Made by a program: the position numbers and the translations under genes
Shown here: piece by piece, positions 1 to 6,557 of the stretch
Position numbering within the stretch: position 1 is the stretch's first letter
Layout of the letters: every line of letters starts with the position of its first letter
The notes under the pieces: model-generated
What the model was told of the DNA's origin: nothing
Database searches by the model: none
What the model saw: the letters and a program-made list of their open reading frames with translations, nothing else
Assembly: GCA_022837595.1 (NCBI GenBank)
Contig: JALHFX010000091.1
Location: 1 to 13,338 of the forward strand
Origin: Propionibacterium sp.
GTDB lineage: Bacteria; Actinomycetota; Actinomycetes; Propionibacteriales; Propionibacteriaceae
Reading direction: 5' to 3'
Length of the DNA stretch: 13,338 nucleotides

Positions 1-1
1 G

Positions 2-334
2 GCGATCTGGGAGGTGCAGAATCTTGCAGAATTCGAGGTCCTGACCGGTAGCGGTGCCCAAGCGGAATTCGATCTCGTCGTATCGGCCGGCAACGTCTTC
101 ACCTTCTTCGCTGAGGCCGAGCGGCGTCCCGCGTTGGTCCGGTTGCGCGATCACCTGGCGCCTGACGGACGCTTGGTCGTCGGTTTCGGTGCCGGCCGCG
201 GCTATGACTTTGACGAGTTCGAGTCGGACGCCCGGTTCGCAGGGCTGCGGCTTGAGCAGCGCTATTCGACGTGGACGCTGCGTCCGCCCGCAGACGACTT
301 TCTGGTGGCGGTGTTGAGCCGATTTGCGGACTAG
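2..334 (+). CDS. SAM-dependent methyltransferase, C-terminal part (5' end outside window)
   Basis: The reading frame is open from the left edge of the window and ends at TAG 332-334, so only about 110 C-terminal residues are visible. A GTG at 14-16 lies in frame, but the residues before it (AIWE) continue the same frame, so it is unlikely to be the true start. The segment FDLVVSAGNVFTFF, followed by a helix and then HLAPDGRLVVGFGAGRG, has the pattern of the second half of a class I Rossmann methyltransferase: the post-motif-I strand with an acidic DLV, then the strand after a 'pdG' turn. The SAM-binding glycine loop would lie upstream. Substrate cannot be told. It is followed 59 bp later by the pirin gene on the same strand. 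Fold assignment is fairly safe; function is not. Confidence 0.7.
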   Translation, partial: AIWEVQNLAEFEVLTGSGAQAEFDLVVSAGNVFTFFAEAERRPALVRLRDHLAPDGRLVVGFGAGRGYDFDEFESDARFAGLRLEQRYSTWTLRPPADDFLVAVLSRFAD

Positions 335-393
335 TCTCGAACGCGGGTTCAAGCGGTTCAAATGGCGAAGCACTGATCGGAAGGTAGGGCATA

Positions 394-1323
394 GTGGGAG
401 CTGTGAACAAGGTCGTTGTCAAGCAGCCTTACCGGGCATCGCTGGGAGCCGCGAGCCCGACCCAGGTCGGTCGGCTGATACCGCAGCGGGGCCTGGTGAT
501 GATCGGCGGCTGGTGTCTGTTCGACCACTTCGGCCCTGATGCCCGGCCACTTCGCATTGCGGGGCATCCGCATACCGGGCTGCAGACGTTGACCTGGCTC
601 TTTGAGGGCGAGCTGCGTCATCGTGACTCCTTGGGCACAGATGAGCTCATTCACCCTGGTGAAGTCGGGCTGCTAACGGCGGGTTGGGGCGCCACGCAGA
701 CCGAATACTCCACGCCTGGGCCTTTGCACGGAATCCAGCTCTGGGCGGCGCTCCCGGCGGATGCGCGTTTCACGGCTCCCCATTTCGAACTCTTCGCCAC
801 AGAGCCCGTGCGGATGGGCGATCACGAGCTCGCAGTCTTCATCGGTGAGTTCGGGGATGCCGAGTCGCCGGTTGAGGTCTACTCGCCGCTTTGCGCAGCC
901 GAGATCCGCTTCACCACCGATGATCCGTTGATCATCGATCTGCCCAAGAGCTGGGAATTCGGGGTACTGGCCGATACCGGCACGGTCCAAGTAAACGACA
1001 CGAAAGTGTCGGCAGGCAGCCTTGGCTATGTTGCTGCCGGTCAGCAGAAGCTCCGGCTCCAGGCCCACGCGAATGCCGGCGAGGTCGTGCGCGCGGTGGT
1101 CATCGGTGGCGAGCCGTTTGGCGAGGATATCGTCGGCTGGTGGAACTTTGTCGGGCGTAGCCACGAGGAGATCATGGCTTGGCGGGCCAACTGGCAGGCT
1201 GGCATTGGGGCAGAGGCGGGTGGTGATAACCCGAACAATTTCCCGATGACCCGCCGCACCGATGATGAAAACGAGATCGAGGCACCACCGATGCCTCCGG
1301 TCAGGCTACGTCCTCGCCGCTGA
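394..1323 (+). CDS. Pirin family protein (bicupin) with a changed metal ligand
   Basis: 309 aa with a GTG start; a GGAAGG ribosome binding site lies about 9 nt upstream. Pirins are two-domain cupins; members act as metal-dependent quercetin dioxygenases or redox-sensing regulators. The N-terminal domain shows DHFGP (44-48) and the signature HPHTGLQT (58-65). This supplies two of the four metal ligands known from human pirin (His56, His58, His101, Glu103). The second half of the site reads AGWGATQTE (96-104). By alignment to the usual AGxGxxHxE, the third histidine is Gln102, while Glu104 is kept. GIQLW (113-117) closes the N-terminal domain, and the C-terminal cupin half follows to about residue 250. 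The acidic and Pro/Arg-rich end (about 275-309) looks disordered. Length is typical (280-310 aa). The gene ends back to back with the acyl-CoA ligase on the other strand. Family is confident; catalytic activity is uncertain given the Gln. Confidence 0.92.
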   Translation: MGAVNKVVVKQPYRASLGAASPTQVGRLIPQRGLVMIGGWCLFDHFGPDARPLRIAGHPHTGLQTLTWLFEGELRHRDSLGTDELIHPGEVGLLTAGWGATQTEYSTPGPLHGIQLWAALPADARFTAPHFELFATEPVRMGDHELAVFIGEFGDAESPVEVYSPLCAAEIRFTTDDPLIIDLPKSWEFGVLADTGTVQVNDTKVSAGSLGYVAAGQQKLRLQAHANAGEVVRAVVIGGEPFGEDIVGWWNFVGRSHEEIMAWRANWQAGIGAEAGGDNPNNFPMTRRTDDENEIEAPPMPPVRLRPRR

Positions 1324-1326
1324 TCA
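1321..1326. other. Back-to-back stop codons of convergent genes (TGATCA)
   Basis: The palindrome TGATCA holds the TGA stop of the pirin gene (1321-1323, + strand) and the TGA stop of the acyl-CoA ligase (1324-1326, - strand) with no base between them. No hairpin terminator is visible at the junction, so each gene's transcript would have to run into the 3' end of the other. Confidence 0.9.
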
Positions 1327-3189
1327 TTCGGATCGCCGCGGTTGCTGATCCTCGTCGTTTGGATCGTTGGCGCCAGCGCCGTCGAGCAGGCCATCGCGCC
1401 AGATAGCGAGTCTGGTCGGCAGATCGAGCTTTTCGAGCCGCTCCCGCAGCGCAGCGCTTTCTTCGTCTATCCAGGCACGCGCCTTTGCGTCGAGATTCTC
1501 CAACCGTTCACGCATCTGCTGGCCGCTGGCATCCAGCCGTTCGTGCAGATCGTCCCCGGCCTGGCTGAGCCATTCGCGTACATCGGGACCAGCCTCGTCC
1601 AGCCGCCATTTGCCGCTCAACTTGGCGAGTTGGTCCGCGTAATCGCGTCGCACGTCGGGTAGCAGCCCATCGGCGGTGATCACAGCGGCGACGACCTCTT
1701 CAGCACCCAACTCGTTCGCCAAACCGACGACCGCGATATCGCGGATGCCGTCCTGATCGCGCATCGCGGTCTCGACTTCGGAGGGGTAGACATTAAAACC
1801 GCCTGTGACGACGACCTCTTTGATTCGGTCGACGATGTGCAGGAATCCGCGTTCATCGGCCACCGCGATATCGCCGGTTCGGAACCACCCGTCGTAGAAA
1901 CCATCCGGCTCTCCCTCGGGCAGATTGAGGTATCCGGAGAATACCTGCGGCCCCTTCACGACGATCTCTCCGGGATCGCCGAATGGGACATCTTGCGACG
2001 GGTTCTCCGGATCGATCAGCCGTACCTGCGTATCGGGGAAGGGAATACCGATCGAGTCCGCGGTGCGGGTCTTGTTGACGGGGTTGCCGGTGACGATCGG
2101 TGAGCATTCGCTCAATCCGTAGCCCTCGATGAGCAGACCGCCGGTGGCCTTCTCCCACTTGCCGATCAGCTCCCCGCGCAGCGACATCGCCCCCGAGATA
2201 CCGGTGCGAATGCCTTGCAGCGAGACACCACGCTCGGCTGCGCCGTCGACGATACGCTCGAACAACGGGGGAACCGCGATCACCATTGTCGGTGTGCAGC
2301 GTTTGATTGCATCGAGAATCAATCCGGTCTCGGGCTTCGGAATCAGGTGCAGCATCGCACCATCGGTCAGGCCCGCGTTCATCGACAGCGAGCAGCCGAA
2401 GACGTGGAAGAGCGGCAGGCAAGCGAGGAAGACATCGTGTCCGGGGGTCAACGAGACCACCCACTCCTGCGCTTGGGTGGTGGACGCGAGCAGGTTCGTA
2501 TGGGTGAGCGGCACACCTTTGGGTGTGCCGGTGGTTCCCGAGGTGTAGAGCAGCAGCGCAATCTCGTCGGCCTGCGGACGCTGGGTTGCCGGCACCGCAG
2601 GTCCGGGCCTGAGTAACTCTTCAAAGATGATGGTTTCTGGCGCAGGATTCGAGAGCTGGGCTCGGCTCTTGCGGGCCTTGGCGATCGGCAGTCGCAACAC
2701 CAAGCGTTTGAGCAGCGGCATCGCGGCGATCATATTGATGGAGATGATGGTGCTCGGGCGCAGATCGTCGGGCAGCTGATCCAAGGCGGGCGCGGCTGCG
2801 TCCCAGACGATCGCGGTTCGGGCATGGTGATCGCTGAAGAGTGGGGTCAGCTCGCGAGTCGTGTAGAGCGGGTTGTGCTCGACAACCGTGGCGCCACAAG
2901 CCAGTACCGCATAAAAAGCGATGACATGCTGCGGGCAGGTCGGCATCAACAAGGCGACGTGGTCTCCCCGACGCACTCCGAGCTCATAGAGATGTCCTGC
3001 GACGGCGGCGACTGCGTGCCGGAGCTCGCCGAAGCTAGTTCGGGCACCGAAGAAGTCGAGTGCTGGTCGATCGCGGAACTCACGGGTGAACCTGTCGAAA
3101 GCGTCGATCAGTGTGCCCCCGGGGTAGTCAAGCGTGCGCCGCACAGCGGGGTCATAGGCGTCGGCCCAAAGATCGCCAAGGATTGACAT
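1324..3189 (-). CDS. fadD: Long-chain fatty-acid-CoA ligase (ANL superfamily) with atypical helical C-terminus
   Basis: 621 aa, starting at ATG 3187-3189 with GGGAG about 7 nt upstream; an in-frame extension to 3240 lacks such a site. These enzymes activate fatty acids with ATP to acyl-AMP and then acyl-CoA, usually at the inner membrane face. Adenylation motifs visible: P-loop YTSGTTGTPKG (215-225), EGYGLSE (355-361), the WFRTGD motif with its aspartate near 440, and the hinge segment DRIKEVVVTGGFNVYP starting near 454. The small C-terminal domain begins normally (IAVVGL, EEVVAAVI). After about residue 520 the usual end with the conserved A10 lysine (the LPxxxxGKxxRR type) is absent. It is replaced by about 100 residues rich in Glu, Arg, Leu and Asp, with recurring HERLD, RERLE and RERLEK blocks, predicted to be amphipathic helix. 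The stop codon abuts the pirin stop. Family is certain; the substrate and whether the tail supports full catalysis are not. The symbol is given for the family. Confidence 0.9.
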   Translation of the reverse strand: MSILGDLWADAYDPAVRRTLDYPGGTLIDAFDRFTREFRDRPALDFFGARTSFGELRHAVAAVAGHLYELGVRRGDHVALLMPTCPQHVIAFYAVLACGATVVEHNPLYTTRELTPLFSDHHARTAIVWDAAAPALDQLPDDLRPSTIISINMIAAMPLLKRLVLRLPIAKARKSRAQLSNPAPETIIFEELLRPGPAVPATQRPQADEIALLLYTSGTTGTPKGVPLTHTNLLASTTQAQEWVVSLTPGHDVFLACLPLFHVFGCSLSMNAGLTDGAMLHLIPKPETGLILDAIKRCTPTMVIAVPPLFERIVDGAAERGVSLQGIRTGISGAMSLRGELIGKWEKATGGLLIEGYGLSECSPIVTGNPVNKTRTADSIGIPFPDTQVRLIDPENPSQDVPFGDPGEIVVKGPQVFSGYLNLPEGEPDGFYDGWFRTGDIAVADERGFLHIVDRIKEVVVTGGFNVYPSEVETAMRDQDGIRDIAVVGLANELGAEEVVAAVITADGLLPDVRRDYADQLAKLSGKWRLDEAGPDVREWLSQAGDDLHERLDASGQQMRERLENLDAKARAWIDEESAALRERLEKLDLPTRLAIWRDGLLDGAGANDPNDEDQQPRRSE

Positions 3190-3369
3190 GATCGACTCCC
3201 GTATGTTGTGCGTTTGATTACCCTCAGATATCCGTCTCAAGGGTAGTGCGCCGGGGTCAAAATCGACGCCAACCGGTGCACGAGAGATGACTCGGACGAA
3301 ACCTGAGCCTTGCGCCTCGTCGGGGTGAGACGATTTGGCCGTGGGCTATCTCAGGAAGGCTGTGACACT

Positions 3370-3639
3370 ATGAGCGGGACAGGCGATCCGGGCGCAACGG
3401 ACCGGACAGACAGAAAGAACCCGATAAGTGCTTCGGGCACGAAACTCAACATCACTCCACGCATGTGGATCGGTATCGTCATTGGCATAGTGGCAATCCT
3501 CTTCATCGCGCAGAACCGCAACCCGGCCAACATCACACTGTTGTGGATCCGAATGTCTTCCCCGTTGTGGCTGACACTGCTGATCGTCTTCTTGGCGGGT
3601 CTGCTCAGCGGCTGGCTCATTGCGAGGCGCCGGAAGTAA
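3370..3639 (+). CDS. LapA-domain (DUF1049-like) small integral membrane protein
   Basis: 89 aa from ATG 3370-3372, preceded by AGGAAGG about 10 nt upstream; an upstream in-frame extension (from 3310) has no such site. The protein has a charged, probably disordered N-terminus (1-30). It then has two hydrophobic helices (about 33-47 and 64-85) joined by the segment IAQNRNPANITLLWIRMSSP, and ends in ARRRK. The 'xxNxxxVxxxFxxxxxxxPL' pattern between two helices is typical of LapA/DUF1049 proteins, named after E. coli LapA (YciS), which takes part in lipopolysaccharide assembly control. In Gram-positive actinobacteria their role is unknown. The positive C-terminus should face the cytoplasm. It is divergent from the acyl-CoA ligase, with a 180-bp intergenic region. 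Its last codons and stop lie in the first copy of a 20-bp tandem repeat. Confidence 0.8.
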   Translation: MSGTGDPGATDRTDRKNPISASGTKLNITPRMWIGIVIGIVAILFIAQNRNPANITLLWIRMSSPLWLTLLIVFLAGLLSGWLIARRRK

Positions 3640-3735
3640 CGAAGAGGCGCCGGAAGTAACGAAGAGGCGCCGGAAGTAACGAAGAGGCGCCGGAAGTAAC
3701 GAAGAGGCGCCGGAAATGACGAAGAGGCGCCGCGT
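3621..3735. repeat. 20-bp tandem repeat, about 5.7 copies, spanning a stop codon
   Basis: The unit GAAGAGGCGCCGGAAGTAAC is repeated head to tail: a first copy 3621-3640 with three mismatches at its 5' end (inside the LapA-like gene), three perfect copies 3641-3700, a variant copy 3701-3720 (GGAAATGAC end), and a partial copy 3721-3732 that then diverges. Each unit contains the palindrome GGCGCC. The TAA of the first copy is the stop codon of the upstream gene, so the array probably grew from that gene's 3' end by replication slippage. Confidence 0.95.
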
Positions 3736-3750
3736 ATCGGTCGTCCGTTT

Positions 3751-3912
3751 TCAGCGACTACCGAAAAGCGCGGCCCAACCTCAGCCGCTACCGATCTGTC
3801 CGGCCCCAATCCCAGCGGCTACCGATAGTTGCGTGGGCTACCGGAAATTCGGTAGCCCACGCAACTATCGGTAGCCGCAGTGGCAGACCGTGTAACTTTC
3901 GGTAGCCGCTGA
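3751..3912. repeat. REP-like cluster of a short CAGCGGCTACCGA-type motif in both orientations
   Basis: A motif of about 14 bp recurs at least five times. It appears directly at 3751-3764 (TCAGCGACTACCGA), 3781-3794 (TCAGCCGCTACCGA) and 3813-3826 (CAGCGGCTACCGAT). It appears inverted at 3867-3880 (ATCGGTAGCCGCAG) and 3899-3912 (TCGGTAGCCGCTGAG type). The direct copies lie left and the inverted copies right of a central long hairpin. The cluster lies between the 3' ends of convergent genes (LapA-like + and META lipoprotein -), the usual setting for REP/BIME-like elements. No RAYT transposase is in the window. Confidence 0.85.
3815..3878. terminator. Perfect 29-bp stem hairpin between convergent genes
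   Basis: The arms 3815-3843 and 3850-3878 are exact reverse complements (29 bp) around a 6-nt GAAATT loop. The stem includes the REP-like motif at its base and a second GGCTACCG block near its tip. Position between two convergent gene ends fits a bidirectional terminator, though neither strand shows a clean T-run. It could equally be a miniature mobile element. The palindrome itself is certain; the function is inferred. Confidence 0.6.
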
Positions 3913-3987
3913 GGGTCGTCGCGGCAGATGCCGGATCGGTGCGGGACCAGTGCCGGACCAGTGCCGATGCAGATAGCCGACGACTCG

Positions 3988-4785
3988 CTAGACGCGAACC
4001 AGTTGAATGGCGAGTTGGTCGTCAGCGGTGCGCATCTCCAGGCGGTTGGCCTCGACATGGTAGGTCGCCGCGCTGAGCAGGGCAGCCTGTATCTGAGCGT
4101 CCTGCTCCATGGCACCGGCGATGTCAGGGCAAGCCATCTCAGTGGCGGTGAATTCGTCAAATGAGATCGTCTCGCCAGCAGTGACGACGGTGCCGCTGAT
4201 CTGGTTGCAGCCTGTCCGTCCGGTCACCTCTGTTTCGGAGGTGAACTCGATCGTCGGCGTGGTTTCGTCGAGCACGCTCACCACCGCCTGCTGGCCGTTG
4301 TTGAAGGCGGTGACCACCCAACTGGTTTCGGCGAGGTTTTGGGATTGAGCGCTGAAAGTGGCCAGCGTGCGTCCGCTTTCACTGGTCAGCGAGAGGGTGT
4401 CGTCGGCGATGGCAAAGGACGACGCCTTCAGAAGTGCGTTGAAGAAGCTGGATTCCTGAGCCATGACGGACTCGTCGCATGCCATCATCGTTGAGACCAG
4501 GCTCTCGTCCACGTAGATCTGAGTTGCATTGATGGTGAAGCTGCCCGAATACACATTGCAGCCGCCGGAGCCGTTGAGCCCTCCCTGATCGTTGAAAGTG
4601 ACCGAGGGGAAGGTCTCTGATAAGACCGGTTCCTCGCCGAGTGTGTCCAGCAGCCAGGTGATCCCGGTCAGCCCTTCGGTGTCGATGACACCGGTCTGCG
4701 AACGATCGAATGGGGTGGGTGTGACAGCGCACCCGGCGAGTAGCAGGAGTGTCAAAGCGGCGGCGGGAAACCCTCGTTTGGTCAT
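3988..4785 (-). CDS. Lipoprotein with two tandem META (HslJ-like) domains
   Basis: 265 aa from ATG 4783-4785, with AAGGA about 8 nt upstream; the frame extends further upstream without a signal sequence or SD. The N-terminus has basic residues, a hydrophobic stretch, and the lipobox LLAGC with Cys19, so the protein is likely lipid-anchored on the outer face of the cytoplasmic membrane. Two copies of the META fold follow. Copy one (about 38-145) has TW near its start, GSGGCN and STMMAC. Copy two (about 150-265) has TSW, GRTGCN and TEMAC. The paired cysteines in each copy may form a disulfide. META domains occur in HslJ (heat-inducible, novobiocin resistance in E. coli) and in secreted proteins; the biochemical role is unknown. 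A CPBP protease gene lies 174 bp upstream on the same strand. The domain call is confident, function is not. Confidence 0.88.
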   Translation of the reverse strand: MTKRGFPAAALTLLLLAGCAVTPTPFDRSQTGVIDTEGLTGITWLLDTLGEEPVLSETFPSVTFNDQGGLNGSGGCNVYSGSFTINATQIYVDESLVSTMMACDESVMAQESSFFNALLKASSFAIADDTLSLTSESGRTLATFSAQSQNLAETSWVVTAFNNGQQAVVSVLDETTPTIEFTSETEVTGRTGCNQISGTVVTAGETISFDEFTATEMACPDIAGAMEQDAQIQAALLSAATYHVEANRLEMRTADDQLAIQLVRV

Positions 4786-4959
4786 GAAGCACGTCCTTCG
4801 GTGGATCTGGGTGCAAGATCGGAGGCCACCCGGCCCCGTAAGCCCTAATTGTGCCTTATCGATGGCGGTGGGTGAGCATCGCCCATGATGGACGATCCGC
4901 ACGCGGTGCTCCTGGACGACCGGATCGGGCAATGCTCGGGCGAAGAACGGACGCCTACC

Positions 4960-5649
4960 TCAGCCGGCCGCTGCTTGCAGCACGTAGACAAGGATCACCG
5001 TGACCGGTCCAGCCAGGATGAAGTTGTTGAGGCCGTGCATGAGCAGCACATGCCAGATGTTCCGGGTCCATAGATAGGTCAGGTTCATCAGGAGCCCAGC
5101 ACCGGCGTAGGTCAGCGTCAGCAGCCATTCCCCGCCGAAGTTGTTGATATGGACTGCGCCGAATAGAAGGGCATTGGTGACGACGAGCGCGGCGGCAGAC
5201 CACCAGTGGCCCCAGACCGGGAACTTCAGCAGCAGGGTATGGCGGAACGTGAAGTCCTCGATCAGTGCGGTCACCATCGGTGCCAACGAAACAAGGATGA
5301 GGACGCCCAGGCCGGTAGTTTCGGGAAGCGTCTGTTGGGCACCATGAGTTGCCTCGTGCGCGAGCGGTCGCAGCAAGGCCGAGAGCACGGAGATCACGAC
5401 TTGGATCGCGACCAGACCGGCGATAACCAGCCCCATACTCTTCCAGGGCCTCGACCAGAACGCACGCCAGTGTCTTCCGAGCAATTGACGGTTCAGAATC
5501 ACCACGGCAACGAAGATTGCGATCCGAACGATCGTGTCACAGATCGTCCGCACCGTGATGTCATCGGTGATCCGGGAGCTGATCCATCCGCCGAGGAAGA
5601 TCGCCGGAACAGCGAGGAGCGCGATGGTGTCAGGCAGATGCCAAGTCAA
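4960..5649 (-). CDS. CPBP family intramembrane glutamic endopeptidase (Rce1/CAAX-like)
   Basis: 229 aa. The only plausible start codon in the frame is TTG 5647-5649 (the frame is open to a stop at 5728-5730 without ATG or GTG); no clear ribosome binding site precedes it, so the start is uncertain. About seven hydrophobic helices are seen, including 5-24, 36-53, 71-93, 113-130, 149-167, 174-194 and 208-227. The three CPBP motifs are present: motif 1 as E131-D132-F-T-F-R136 (usual form EExxxR), motif 2 F163-G-A-V-H167, and motif 3 H205-G-L-N-N209. The glutamate pair, histidines and asparagine form the catalytic site in archaeal Rce1. Here the second glutamate is aspartate. In bacteria these proteases can process peptides, anti-sigma factors or bacteriocin precursors; no such partner lies adjacent. 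Family is confident; substrate unknown. Confidence 0.88.
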   Translation of the reverse strand: MTWHLPDTIALLAVPAIFLGGWISSRITDDITVRTICDTIVRIAIFVAVVILNRQLLGRHWRAFWSRPWKSMGLVIAGLVAIQVVISVLSALLRPLAHEATHGAQQTLPETTGLGVLILVSLAPMVTALIEDFTFRHTLLLKFPVWGHWWSAAALVVTNALLFGAVHINNFGGEWLLTLTYAGAGLLMNLTYLWTRNIWHVLLMHGLNNFILAGPVTVILVYVLQAAAG

Positions 5650-6178
5650 GCGTGTCGGCAGTTGTTCGGCTGCGACGGACTCGATGAACGATGAAACCTG
5701 GCCGCGGCCCCGACCGGTCGGAAGACGTCACAGATAGATCCTTTCTCGTATTGCTCAAGGCGCGAGTGCCGATGAAAGCACAGCTTCTCCAGCAGATTGA
5801 ACAATAAACCAGTCGTCACGAACTCCGTACTGATCACTGCCAAGGTGGTTCTGGAGGCTTGTAGTGGAAATGTAAACGACTCATTCGGCCTCTGTCGAGC
5901 CGGTTGGGCGGCGTATCTGCGGCCCTCCGTCGCGCCGCCTGGGAACGGATTGATGCAACGTTCAAATTGTTGGTCGCCGGTGAAGGTCGGTGATCGTCTA
6001 GGGGTAGGCCGTTTCGGCGCGGTTTTCCTGCCGGGTTAGCGGCTGGTTTCCTGCCGTTTCAGCGTTAAGAATCCGGCCATTGGGTGGTCGGATGTGGGGC
6101 TGGGGTGGTGTGCTCGTGAGGTTTCTGCTGGTGGGGTCGCGATTGGGGCCGGCCCGATGGGGAGAGGCCGGAGAGTAG
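5650..6178. other. Gene-free stretch between the CPBP gene and the transposase stub
   Basis: No frame here shows a start with a ribosome binding site plus sensible protein composition. The segment from about 5985 to 6178 is G/T-rich on the plus strand and looks like non-coding flank of a mobile element. A 9-bp GGCCATTGG at 6075-6083 has an inverted copy at 6418-6426, bracketing the two gene fragments described next. That is too short to call terminal repeats. The promoter of the CPBP gene should lie near 5650-5800 but I cannot point to convincing -35/-10 boxes. Confidence 0.4.
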
Positions 6179-6240
6179 ATGACGATTTCTATGTCTCTTC
6201 AAGAACAAATCCGACGAAGGTTGGATGCTAAGGGTGTGGT
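6179..6240 (+). pseudogene. 5' stub of a transposase-like gene (IS21 IstA type)
   Basis: ATG 6179-6181 is preceded by GGAGAG at 6170-6175, a well-placed ribosome binding site, so this was once a real gene start. The first residues read MTISMSLQEQIRRRLDAKGV, which resembles the N-terminus of IstA-type (IS21 family) transposases just before their helix-turn-helix. After about 20 codons the similarity stops abruptly and the DNA continues as a different fragment in another frame. The frame stays open to 6398-6400, but the downstream residues look like an out-of-frame shadow of the adjoining fragment. Family assignment is from memory and tentative. Confidence 0.35.
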
Positions 6241-6245
6241 GGGAT

Positions 6246-6377
6246 TGCATCCCCGGGATGACCGGACCGCCGGGTTCGGGCAAAACGCTGGACCTGCTGG
6301 CGCCTGTCCTGCTGCCAGCACTCGGCGCGACGTTGCACACGTCGATCACGCACAGAAGACCAACGATCTGCCGTTGA
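6246..6377 (+). pseudogene. Walker A fragment of a VirD4/TraG-type coupling ATPase
   Basis: In the frame of ATG 6258-6260 the DNA encodes MTGPPGSGKTLDLLAPVLLP, followed by ALGATLHTSITH and a TGA at 6375-6377. GPPGSGKT is a perfect P-loop. Its continuation (LDLLAPxLL, then a small-residue turn and a TS strand) is the pattern of type IV secretion coupling proteins of the VirD4/TraG family in actinobacterial conjugative elements. Only about 40 codons survive; there is no Walker B, membrane anchor or proper start, so this is a relic. A stretch of 180 bp with nothing recognisable follows, up to the next gene's stop. Confidence 0.4.
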
Positions 6378-6557
6378 GCATCACCGGACAGGTTTCATGA
6401 CCGCCTACGGGCAGAAACCAATGGCCCTTGACACTGAGGAAATCGGCGTATCGACCGGTCGCAGAACCGAGCGCTGACTTTCAATCCAAACCCTTTGCAA
6501 TCGGAGCCGCAAACCAAGGTTTGAGCTCGGGGCGCGGTCTCCTGCGTCGGACTGCTC

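Noticed and set aside
344..372. Possible tRNA T-loop (GGTTCAAAT) upstream of the pirin gene
   Set aside because: No acceptor, D or anticodon stems can be folded around it, and it sits in a 59-bp gap between two genes.
3621..3735. CRISPR-like array from the 20-bp repeats
   Set aside because: Units are directly adjacent with no spacers, so this is a simple tandem repeat.
5646..5843. 65-codon minus-strand frame upstream of the CPBP gene
   Set aside because: TTG start without ribosome binding site, mixed composition, no recognisable family; overlaps the CPBP start.
6075..6426. GGCCATTGG/CCAATGGCC as IS terminal repeats around the stub region
   Set aside because: Only 9 bp match and similarity does not extend convincingly on either side; could be chance.
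6510..6523. CAAACC-AA-GGTTTG inverted repeat as terminator of the 581-aa gene
   Set aside because: Only 6-bp AT-rich arms with a 2-nt centre and no T-run; too weak to call.
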